Part shown: positions 17,196 to 25,100 of the stretch, piece by piece | Numbering within the stretch: the first letter of the stretch is position 1 | How the letters are laid out: each line of letters starts with the position of its first letter | Source: an uncultured Sphingorhabdus sp. | GTDB taxonomy: Bacteria > Pseudomonadota > Alphaproteobacteria > Sphingomonadales > Sphingomonadaceae | Length of the DNA: 32,171 bases | Assembly (NCBI RefSeq): GCF_937872355.1 | Contig: NZ_CALMSV010000150.1 | Span: 1 to 32,171, forward strand | Direction: 5' to 3' | The notes under the pieces: model-generated | Told to the model about the DNA's origin: nothing | Databases searched by the model: none | The model's input: the letters and a program-made list of their open reading frames with translations, nothing else | Program-made: the position numbers and the translations under genes

Positions 17196-18323
17196 ATGAA
17201 TTTTGAGTTGAGCGAAGACCAGCACATGCTGCAAAATATGCTGCGCCAGTTTCTGGCACAGCGTTATGGTTTTGCCGACCGTGTTGCCGCATCGCGATCC
17301 GATCTGGGGTATCGGCCGGAAATCTGGTCAGCGCTGACGGGCGAACTGGGCTTGCTAGGCGCCACCATTTCGCAGGAGCAGGGTGGACTGGGCGGCGGTG
17401 CGGTCGAACAAATGATCATCATGGAAGAACTGGGCCGCGCGCTGGTGCTGGAACCTGTGGCGGAAACGCTGTTCCACGGCGCATGGTTGTTCGAAAAGGC
17501 AGGCGGGACCCCGGCCAGTCTGTTGGCCGATGTCGCCGAGGGCAAGGTGCGGCTGGCGCTGGCGATAGGCGAACCGCAGATGCGCTATGATTTTGTGGAT
17601 ATCGCCGCAACAGCCGAACGCAGTGCGTCGGGATGGCGATTGAACGGGCAGAAGTCGGTCGTGATAGCTGCGCCTTGGGCTGATCAATTGATCGTCGCAG
17701 CGCGCACATCGGGCCGCGCAGGGGACGCGGCGGCGATTTCCTTGTTCCTCCTTCCGACCGATGCGGCAGGTGTGTCGATGCACCCTTATCCGACGATCGA
17801 CGGACGGCGGGCGGCCGATATCATTCTTGCCGACGTCGATGCTTCGCAAGAGGCAATGATCGGCGGAGAGGGGCAGGGACTAGAACTGCTCGAAGAACTG
17901 CGCGACCGTGCGGTAGCAGCGCAGGCTGCCGAGGCGTCAGGCCTGTTGGACAAACTGTTGCAGGATACTGTTGCCTATACGCAGCAGCGCCAGCAATTCG
18001 GCCAGCCGATCGCTTCTTTTCAGGTGCTGCAACACCGTATGGTCGACATGTACATGCATGTCGAATTGACGCGGGCGGCAGCGTTGCTCGCGACGCTGAG
18101 ACTTGATGCTCCGGCGGACGAGCGTGCTCGCGCAGCATCTTCCGCAAAAGCGACCGTGGCCGAGGCTTGCCGCTTTGTAGGGCAGAATGCTGTGCAGCTG
18201 CATGGCGGCATGGGGATGACCGACGAGTTGCCCATCGGCCATTATTTCAAGCGTGCGACCCAGATCGAGGGAGAGTTTGGCACCGCCGACTGGCACCTCT
18301 CACGTCGGGCAAGGCTGAGTTAA
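17196..18323 (+). CDS. Acyl-CoA dehydrogenase family protein (FadE beta-type)
   Basis: 375 residues from ATG 17196 with GAGG about 8 nt upstream; an upstream in-frame ATG (17103) lies inside the aldehyde dehydrogenase remnant and is rejected. MNFELSEDQHMLQNMLRQFL is the N-terminal helical domain, the middle reads as the beta domain, and AEACRFVGQNAVQLHGGMGMTDELPIGHYFKRA is the conserved FAD/CoA-proximal motif. The C-terminus lacks the usual YxGxxEIQ motif. This resembles the partner subunit of heteromeric FadE enzymes, such as those of steroid side-chain oxidation, and it may pair with the divergent dehydrogenase (inference). It is bordered by two gene fragments, suggesting it survived a local deletion. 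Confidence 0.9.
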   Translation: MNFELSEDQHMLQNMLRQFLAQRYGFADRVAASRSDLGYRPEIWSALTGELGLLGATISQEQGGLGGGAVEQMIIMEELGRALVLEPVAETLFHGAWLFEKAGGTPASLLADVAEGKVRLALAIGEPQMRYDFVDIAATAERSASGWRLNGQKSVVIAAPWADQLIVAARTSGRAGDAAAISLFLLPTDAAGVSMHPYPTIDGRRAADIILADVDASQEAMIGGEGQGLELLEELRDRAVAAQAAEASGLLDKLLQDTVAYTQQRQQFGQPIASFQVLQHRMVDMYMHVELTRAAALLATLRLDAPADERARAASSAKATVAEACRFVGQNAVQLHGGMGMTDELPIGHYFKRATQIEGEFGTADWHLSRRARLS

Positions 18324-18350
18324 GCGAGCGCCTGGCGAACCGTTCTACTC

Positions 18351-18662
18351 TTACTTTTCCTGCCAGACCGGCTGTCGCTTTTGCGCAAAAGCAATTTCGC
18401 GACCGGGGCTCATGGCAAGGCCGTCAATGTTGAACGAGACGGTCTGGTCGAAACCGGCGCCGAGCGAACTCGATTCTGCGCCGCGCCGGAAGATACTGGC
18501 CGAGCCGCCGGTAACTTGCCAGCCAACAACCATGCTGGGTATGAATGAAGCGATGTCACCGACCGTTGTAACCTTGTAGTTTTCCAGATTTTCGCCGGTC
18601 AGCGCGGTGACCGCAACGGGAACGTCCTGCAGCCTTGATATAGGCGTGTCTATTCTGGCCAA
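18351..18662 (-). pseudogene. TonB-dependent receptor plug-domain fragment
   Basis: The minus strand reads about 85 residues of a TonB-dependent receptor plug (LQDVPVAVTALTGENLENYK, VGDIASFIPSMVVG, VSFNIDGLAMSPGREIAFAQ). It breaks off into unrelated KRQPVWQEK and a stop. The signal peptide, the TonB box and the entire beta-barrel (several hundred residues) are missing on both sides. It is an internal fragment of a receptor gene and cannot make a working receptor. Nothing else recognisable lies between it and the tRNA fragment at 18790. Confidence 0.82.
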
Positions 18663-18789
18663 AGTTTTCGCAAACAGAGACGGTTTTGGTTTCCGGCTGG
18701 AAGCTACGCACGCGAAAGCTCTCAGAACTTCGCAGTCAATGCCCGAAGCTCTTCATCTAACTTCATGATCTGGAATGATAAGGCCTGTG

Positions 18790-18837
18790 TGGCGCACCCA
18801 AGAGGATTCGAACCTCTGGCCTCTGCCTTCGGAGGGC
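18790..18837 (-). other. 3' half of tRNA-Arg(CCG): island attachment site (attL)
   Basis: On the minus strand this reads the end of a tRNA: anticodon loop CTCCGAA (anticodon CCG, 18834-18828) and 3' anticodon stem GGCAG. The T arm is AGAGG-TTCGAAT-CCTCT (18817-18801), followed by 3' acceptor strand TGGGTGC, discriminator G and encoded CCA (18790-18792). The 5' anticodon strand should pair as CTGCC, but the match ends after GCC at 18837; the D arm and 5' acceptor are absent. A truncated 3' tRNA end next to an integrase is the classic chromosomal remnant left by tRNA-targeted integration. The intact tRNA should lie at the far end of the island, outside the window. Confidence 0.88.
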
Positions 18838-18933
18838 TGAGAAAATGGACTTTTGTGGACATCGGTGAACTCAAAAAACCGCAGAAAACAGCCAATTTGT
18901 GTCTTGCGTCGTCTTGATATTTCCCCCATAGTT

Positions 18934-18952
18934 TTCCGTACAAATTCCGTAC
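18934..18952 (+). repeat. Tandem TTCCGTAC repeats upstream of the integrase
   Basis: TTCCGTAC occurs at 18934-18941 and again at 18945-18952, spaced 11 bp start to start (one helical turn), between the attachment site and the integrase start. Such phased repeats are candidate binding sites for the integrase arm-binding domain, an excisionase or a repressor of the integrase gene. Confidence 0.5.
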
Positions 18953-18975
18953 GAAATAAATTTGATGGAAAATCG

Positions 18976-20136
18976 ATGGCTGTAGATTTGAGTAGGGTTG
19001 GCGATCGTGACAAGCTGAAAGCAAAACGAGAGCCTTATTGGCAACGCCTTCGCGTTGGTTGCTTTCTAGGATTTCGTCCTTCTAAGCGGGGAGGTAAAGG
19101 CAGCTGGATTGCGCGTGTCTATGATGAAGATGCAGCAAAGTATCGGCTGAAAGCGCTGGGTGACTTTGGAACGCTGGCAGGCAATGAAATTTTTGCGTCA
19201 GCCAAAAAGGAGGCTGAAGCACTCGCGGAGCTGATCGAAGCTGGTGGTGAAATTCGCCCTGCCGTAGAGACGGTTGCCGAAGCATGCCAATCCTATGCTG
19301 CTGACAAACCCGAAGCGCAGGGCCGTTTTGAGCGATACGTGTACAATGAACCTCTTGCGAAAGTGAAACTTGCAAAGCTCAGGCGTCGCCACCTTGCCGA
19401 TTGGCGAGCAAGGTTAGAGGCGCGACCTTCAGTCATTAGTCGCAACAAGCACGGAGAAACCAGATCGAGGAAGCGCGCGCCGTCGACAGTCAATCGTGAT
19501 ATGGTAGTTTTGCGTGCCGCTTTGATGAAGGTTTTGCCACCGGGGCCGCCGAATACGGAAGCTGCGTGGCAGGAAGCATTGAAAGCTATTCCAAATGCAG
19601 ACGGCGCGCGCACCCTTTATCTCGACATAGACCAACGTCGATTACTGGTGGAGCATGTGAGCACTGAAGCTGAACCATTCGTTCGGGGACTATGCCTTTT
19701 ACCGTTCCGACCCGGTGCTCTTGCTAACCTTACATGCGCAAATTTCGATAAGCGCACCAGCGAGCTTACCATCGGAAAAGATAAAGATGGACGGCCCCGA
19801 CGCATATTAGTGCCTAAAGAGGCAGCGGATCTGTTCTCGTCCCAAGCTGTCGGTAAGAACTCCGAGGAACCTCTGTTTTTGCGCTCGAACGGCAAAGCAT
19901 GGGATCGTGATAGCTGGAAAGTGCCAATTGCAAAGGCGGCAGCGGTCGCTGGATTGCCTAGCGGAACGACCGCATATACTTTGCGGCATTCGACGATAAC
20001 CGATCTCGTTATTGGCGGATTGCCGCTCTTAACGGTTGCGCAAATCTCTGGAACGAGTGCGGAAATGATTGAAAGGCACTATGGACATTTGGTGCGTAAT
20101 GCTGCGTTGAAGGCTCTAAGTGCCCTGGCACTTTAA
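18976..20136 (+). CDS. int: Tyrosine-type site-specific integrase
   Basis: 386 residues from ATG 18976; an upstream in-frame TTG (18853) would start inside sequence joined to the tRNA fragment. The N-terminal part resembles the DUF4102-free, AP2-like arm domain of sphingomonad integrases (GSWIARVYDEDAAKYRLKAL), followed by a SAM-like core-binding domain. The catalytic domain has Arg in LLPFRPGALANLT, the TLRHSTITDL box and the nucleophile Tyr in ERHYGHL. In the usual HxLR box the first His is Tyr (YTLR), a variation seen in this type. It faces away from the attachment site 140 bp to its left and presumably integrates and excises the island at tRNA-Arg. Confidence 0.93.
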   Translation: MAVDLSRVGDRDKLKAKREPYWQRLRVGCFLGFRPSKRGGKGSWIARVYDEDAAKYRLKALGDFGTLAGNEIFASAKKEAEALAELIEAGGEIRPAVETVAEACQSYAADKPEAQGRFERYVYNEPLAKVKLAKLRRRHLADWRARLEARPSVISRNKHGETRSRKRAPSTVNRDMVVLRAALMKVLPPGPPNTEAAWQEALKAIPNADGARTLYLDIDQRRLLVEHVSTEAEPFVRGLCLLPFRPGALANLTCANFDKRTSELTIGKDKDGRPRRILVPKEAADLFSSQAVGKNSEEPLFLRSNGKAWDRDSWKVPIAKAAAVAGLPSGTTAYTLRHSTITDLVIGGLPLLTVAQISGTSAEMIERHYGHLVRNAALKALSALAL

Positions 20137-20154
20137 AGCTGTGATTTGAGTGGC

Positions 20155-20367
20155 CTAAGCGGCCGCCTCAACATTTGCGCTCCACTCGATCCTGATGCGA
20201 TCAAAACCTGTTTTTACGCCTTCGACAATGACATCACCTTTAGAAGGCAGCTCTACCTCATCGGTCCCTTCAAGAACCCAAACATCACCATCGGCGGTAA
20301 CCAGCAAAGGCCCGCGTCGACTGTTGCGGCGTTTGCCGCTTAACCGAATTCGCGTTCCCTTCGACAC
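20155..20367 (-). CDS. Small DUF5818-like protein
   Basis: 70 residues if begun at GTG 20367, which has a GGGGGG ribosome-binding sequence 5 nt upstream; an alternative GTG at 20397 would give 80 residues but has no visible RBS and overlaps the upstream gene by 16 bp. The pattern GTRIRLSGK...LLVTADGDVWVLE...GDVIVEGVKTGFDRIRIEW reads as a small all-beta (OB-like) fold. It resembles DUF5818, a small family common in sphingomonads. Function unknown. It probably follows the lytic transglycosylase gene in one transcript and is convergent with the integrase. Confidence 0.65.
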   Translation of the reverse strand: MSKGTRIRLSGKRRNSRRGPLLVTADGDVWVLEGTDEVELPSKGDVIVEGVKTGFDRIRIEWSANVEAAA

Positions 20368-20381
20368 GTTACCCCCCAAAC

Positions 20382-21059
20382 TCAATTTCGCATCCACCGA
20401 TTGAGGACGCTGCTGACATAGCCAGGCGTCTCACCATTGAGTGGAATCGCACGCCGTTTTTTCACAGCTCCTGGTCCCGCGTTATATGCAGCCAATGCTA
20501 AATGCACCACGCCAAATTGATCAAGCATCTGCCGAAGATATCGAGCAGCGCCCAGAATGTTGGCATAGGGATCAAAGCGGTTGGATACGCCAAGATCCTT
20601 TGCTGTCCCCGGCATCAGCTGACCCAAGCCAGCGGCACCAACTTTGCTCACGGCGATCGGGTTATAGCGCGATTCCGTCCAGATCAGGGCATCAAGTAAC
20701 CCCGTCGGCAGTGCAAAGCGCAGTTCAGCGGCATAAACATGCGGAAGAAAGGCTTCGCGCCTGAAGTTCGTTTTCAGCTTTTTTAGAGGGTGACGTAGAT
20801 CCGGCAGCGCTGGGCCAGCATCGAGGGAGAAAGTGGCCGGAGTTTCGGCCGGCGACGGATTAATCGGCGGCGACCAGTAGCCGTGCTCGACAAGGGCAAA
20901 ATCACCGGCATTGCTGATTCTATAGCCGCCTTGCGCCGTTTCCATGGCGTCCGTCAGGCGTTCTGATAGTGCGCCCGTGGCAATCTCTGCTGCACCGTGG
21001 TCGGCCAAAACCGGTGCAAACGGTGTGATAGCGAGCAATCCACATATTATGAGCTTCAT
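20382..21059 (-). CDS. Periplasmic lytic transglycosylase (SLT domain)
   Basis: 225 residues with an N-terminal signal peptide (MKLIICGLLAITPFAPVLA). The C-terminal ~110 residues are a family 1 lytic transglycosylase domain: catalytic Glu129 in LIWTESRYNP, then GAAGLGQLMPGTAKDLGV, NILGAARYLRQMLDQF and ALAAYNAGPGAV. The enzyme cleaves peptidoglycan between MurNAc and GlcNAc. In mobile elements such proteins open the wall for the conjugative pore (VirB1-like role, inferred from context). AAGGA lies upstream of the ATG. An inverted repeat at 21060-21106 abuts the start codon. Confidence 0.92.
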   Translation of the reverse strand: MKLIICGLLAITPFAPVLADHGAAEIATGALSERLTDAMETAQGGYRISNAGDFALVEHGYWSPPINPSPAETPATFSLDAGPALPDLRHPLKKLKTNFRREAFLPHVYAAELRFALPTGLLDALIWTESRYNPIAVSKVGAAGLGQLMPGTAKDLGVSNRFDPYANILGAARYLRQMLDQFGVVHLALAAYNAGPGAVKKRRAIPLNGETPGYVSSVLNRWMRN

Positions 21060-21106
21060 TGTTCATTCCTTCTCGATCTTCTGGTGAAGAGAACATACAA
21101 TGAACA
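21060..21106. promoter_or_regulatory. Inverted repeat in the divergent promoter region of lytic transglycosylase and primase-like genes
   Basis: TGTTCATT (21060-21067) and AATGAACA (21099-21106) are perfect 8-bp inverted arms 31 bp apart. The left arm covers the ribosome-binding region of the transglycosylase gene. This could be an operator for divergent control, or simply a weak long-loop hairpin. Confidence 0.35.
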
Positions 21107-21188
21107 TCTTAGTATAGGAAAATTGCAGCGCGCCCTCAGAGCAGAGGTCGCAAGGGTATAAGGAGACTTTGGGAAAAGGATTGAATGG

Positions 21189-22106
21189 ATGGCAAAGCCG
21201 GCAAAGCACGTACCCGCAGCATTGGAGGCGCGTGCCCGTGAGATTGTGAAGGCGTTTGGTGGCCATTGGTCACGCAGCCAGGGAATGTGCTGCTGCCCGG
21301 CTCATGATGACCGCACGCCGTCTCTTTCCATTGGTCTTTCTTCAGGGGCCATATTGTTTCATTGCTTTGCAGGTTGCAGCAGCGACGACGTCATCGTGGG
21401 CTTCAAACGTCATGGCATCCAGCCGCGTGACCTGTTTGATGGCAGTGGTGGACCGATCAAGCAGGCAAGGGCGATATCCGAAGGTCCCGATGCAAATGCC
21501 TTGCGTCTCTGGCGCGAAGCAAAGCCCATTTCCGACAGTTTGGCTGACATCTATCTGACAAAGCGGATGATCGACCTACGGTCGCCCGAGATGCGTTTTC
21601 ATGCCCGAACGCCGCTGGGTCGTAAAACGGACGTCCGGTATCTTCCCGCGCTCATAACTGCGGTAAGAACGGACCTTGGTATCATTGCTGTCCAAAGGAC
21701 ATTCCTTGATCCTGCTACCGAGGGAAAAGCGCAATTCTTCAAACCCAAACGCGCGCTCGGCCGCCTGGGGACCGGTGCCGCGAGGCTGTTCCCGCCGATT
21801 GATGGCCGCTTGGGACTGGCGGAAGGAAGCGAAAGCGCAATGTCGGCGCAGAGCCTCAGCGGTATTCCGTGCTGGGCAACGCTCGGCAATGAACGCTTTG
21901 GTATCGTTTCTATTCCCGACAGCGTGACCGAGCTCCATCTTTTCATCGATGCTGACAACGGCGGTGACCTCGCCCTCCGCCGTGCGCTCGAAGCCTATGC
22001 CCGTCCTGGAAGGGCAATCCTGCCGCATTGTCCCGGCCAGCCGGGAAGTGACTGGAATGACGAACTGCGAACGCGCAAGCCTGAAGTCTGTCGGCTGACA
22101 AAGTGA
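21189..22106 (+). CDS. CHC2 zinc-finger/Toprim primase-like protein (DUF7146)
   Basis: 305 residues. The start ATG 21189 has AAGGA 8 nt upstream. The N-terminal zinc-binding domain is of the DnaG/CHC2 type (Cys36, His39 in CPAHDDRTPSLSI; Cys59 and Cys63 in FHCFAGC). A middle segment and a Toprim domain follow, with the conserved Glu in LAEGSESAMSAQ and the DxD-like acidic pair in LFIDADNGGD (about residues 210-270). The split primase-like layout without helicase is common on plasmids and integrative elements. A role in priming replication of the transferred strand or of the excised element is likely but not shown. The next gene begins 83 bp downstream in the same direction. Confidence 0.88.
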   Translation: MAKPAKHVPAALEARAREIVKAFGGHWSRSQGMCCCPAHDDRTPSLSIGLSSGAILFHCFAGCSSDDVIVGFKRHGIQPRDLFDGSGGPIKQARAISEGPDANALRLWREAKPISDSLADIYLTKRMIDLRSPEMRFHARTPLGRKTDVRYLPALITAVRTDLGIIAVQRTFLDPATEGKAQFFKPKRALGRLGTGAARLFPPIDGRLGLAEGSESAMSAQSLSGIPCWATLGNERFGIVSIPDSVTELHLFIDADNGGDLALRRALEAYARPGRAILPHCPGQPGSDWNDELRTRKPEVCRLTK

Positions 22107-22124
22107 AGAGGAGAGGAAGCCTTG
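22107..22124 (+). repeat. Purine-rich leader element, copy 1 (before the strawberry-notch gene)
   Basis: AGAGGAGAGGAAGCCTTG begins 82 nt before ATG 22189 and overlaps the end of the primase-like gene. Related copies lie at the same distance before the ParB-domain and ardC genes. All three genes also share TCAGGAG just ahead of the start codon (here 22172-22178). Confidence 0.6.
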
Positions 22125-22188
22125 GTTTTGTGAGGCTGTAACGGACAATGTCGTCTGGATGACGGTCTCGATCAGGAGGCCAAATCCC

Positions 22189-25100
22189 ATGTACCAACAA
22201 GCTTTTATCCTCGACTGCCCGGTCAGCAACAGTCCGGTCGTAACGGCAGCGCAAATGTTGTCCGAAGATCTTGCCGCCAATGTTCCGATCACGCGCGAGC
22301 GGATCTCGGATATCTTTACGGGCATTACCGGCGGAAGCGATGCCGACAATGCCTGGTCGTTGACCGATGGCCAGACGGCGGTCGAAATCGCGATGCTGCT
22401 CTACCTGCGAGCCGATCATCGCATCACATCATCGAGCCAGGCCAGCGAAGCGCTGGAGTATTTCCAGAAATTGGGCGGATTGACGCCGCGCCCATACAAC
22501 CGCACCGAAGAACAGCTCCGCTTGCAGCAATTCTCGACACCATTGGGGCTGGCCTGGCTTGCGGCGCGCGCTGCCGCGTTGACGCCATCGGATCTTGTCC
22601 TCGAACCCTCCGCTGGAACTGGCCAGCTTGCCCATTGGGCAAAGGCATTTGGTGCAAAGCTGGCATTGAATGAAATCGATCCCGTTCGCTTTGAAGCGCT
22701 GCAGCTGCTGTTTCCCGGGCAAGCCGTAGCAAGCCATGATGGCGAACTCATCGACGAGCTTCTCGATCCTTCGATTCTTCCCACAGCGCTGCTTATCAAC
22801 CCGCCCTATTCGGTAGGGCTGGAACGCCGAAATGACGGTCATACGGGTGCGCGCCATCTCCGTTCAGCGCTGACCCGCCTCGCAGCTGGCGGCCGCGCGG
22901 TAGCCATCATGCCCGAATGGTTCGATGCTCATGCCTTTTTGGCACGCGCGCAAATGCCGCTGGCGCTCCGGCTCAATCTTGCTTTGCCTCGTGCATTCCT
23001 GAGTTCGGGAACGTCAATCACAACGCGCCTCATTGTCATCGACAAGATTGGCCCCACAAGCCCGCCGGTCACCGGCACGGCTGCCGATCTCGCTGAGGCA
23101 TTGGACTTTGTCGATGCCTTGCCGCCGCGTTCGTCAGTACGTGCGTGTGCGCTCCCACCGACAACTAAACCGACGGCGCTCCGGCTCGCTACCGCGTCTC
23201 CAAGGGCAATACTCGCACCACCGAGCCTAAAGGTCGCGCCGCAGATTACGCCGATTTCGCTCGACTATGTAGCACTCGCCGAGCCTGCTCCGATTTCAGA
23301 GCAGGTCGGTCATTATCTTCCCTATCGCCCAAGCCGCATCGCTATCCCAGATGCCTGTCCGCACCCGACGCCATTGGTAGAGTCGGTTGCCATGGGCTCG
23401 ATCGCAGCGCCCGTTCCGGTTGCACGGCCGATGGTCAGCCAGGCCTGCATCACAGACGGTCTTTTGTCTGAAGCCCAACTCGAAACCCTCATTTATGCTG
23501 TGAACGCTTTCGAGCGGGATTTGCCGGGAACTTACATTCCCACCGATAAGGGTTGCAGCATTGAACCGAGCGCCGACGGTAAAGCCTATCGCTGTGGCTA
23601 TTTCCTTGGCGATGGGACCGGCGCTGGCAAAGGCCGCCAGCTCGCCAGTATCATCATGGATCGCTGGCTGCGTGGCGAACGGCGCCATATCTGGCTGTCG
23701 AAGAACGAAGCTCTGCTCGAAGATGCCAGACGCGACTGGTCGGCGCTCGGCGGATTGCCGCTTGATGTCCAGCCGCTCTCGCAATGGAAACTCGGAAGCG
23801 CGCTTGGCATGAGCGAAGGCATAGTCTTCGTGACTTATCCGACGCTTCGATCCGGACGCGTCGATGCGACCCGCCTCGACCAGCTGCTCGATTGGGCGGG
23901 CGAAAACTTTGATGGCGTGATCGCCTTTGACGAAGCCCATGCCATGGCCAATGCCGCCGGTGGGGAAGGGTCGCGCGGCAAGGTCAAAGGATCGGAGCAA
24001 GGCATAGCGGGCGTTCGGCTGCAAAACCTGCTTCCCCGCGCACGCGTCATCTACGCGTCGGCAACCGGTGCTTCGGACGTCAACAATCTTGCTTATGCAT
24101 CGCGCCTCGGACTTTGGGGTTCCGAGACCGCCTTTGCCACACGCGACAAATTTGTCTCGGACATCCGCGCTGGCGGAATTGCGGCGATGGAACTGGTCGC
24201 ACGCGACCTCAAATCGCTCGGGCTTTATACCGCCCGGGCATTGTCCTTTGCAGGGGTCGAATATGAGATACTCGAACATGAACTGACCGAGGCGCAAATC
24301 CGGATTTATGACGCCTATGCCGATGCATGGGCCATCATCCATGCAAACTTAAGCGAAGTGCTCGAAGCCACGCGCATCGTCGATGCAGACAGCGGCGCAA
24401 CGCTCAACAAGGGTGCCAAGGCCGCCGCCTTGTCCATTTTTGAAGGAACCAAGCAGCGCTTCTTCGCCCAGTTGCTGCTCTCGATGAAGCTTCCCAGCCT
24501 CCTTCCCGCTATAAGCCAAGCGCTGGGCGACGGCCACTCAGCCGTTGTGCAGCTGGTTTCCACTGCCGAAGCCATGCTCAACCGGCGGCTTGCCGATATC
24601 GACGTTGCGGAAAGCGAAAATCTCGAAATCGATCTTAGCCCGCGCGAATATGTCATCGACTATCTGACCCAAAGCTTTCCGGTTCGCTTGATGCAGATCT
24701 TCGTTGACGAAAATGGCGACGCGCGTTCTGAACCGATGAGCGACGCCGACGGAAATCCCGTTCTCTGCCGCGCAGCACTTGCCGCGCGCGACACGATGAT
24801 CGAGCAGCTCTGTGCATTGCCACCCATTGCAACCGCACTCGATGCCATCATCGAATGCTTCGGCGTCGATGCCGTTGCCGAAGTGACCGGCCGCACGCGC
24901 CGTTTGATCGTCGCAAACGATGGCAGCCAGAAGCTGCAATCGCGAAGTGCCCGGTCTAACATCCTCGAAACGCAAGCCTTCATGGACGGCGACAAGCGCA
25001 TATTGGTATTCTCGGATGCCGGCGGCACCGGTAGGTCCTATCACGCCGATTTGGGTGTGCGGAACCAGTCCCGCCGCATTCACTTCCTTCTCGAGCCCGG

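Noticed and set aside
18790..18837. A functional tRNA gene
   Set aside because: Only the 3' half is present; the D arm, 5' acceptor strand and the 5' anticodon strand do not follow.
18853..18975. 41-codon N-terminal extension of the integrase from TTG 18853
   Set aside because: It begins at the att junction and covers the TTCCGTAC repeats; ATG 18976 gives the usual integrase N-terminus.
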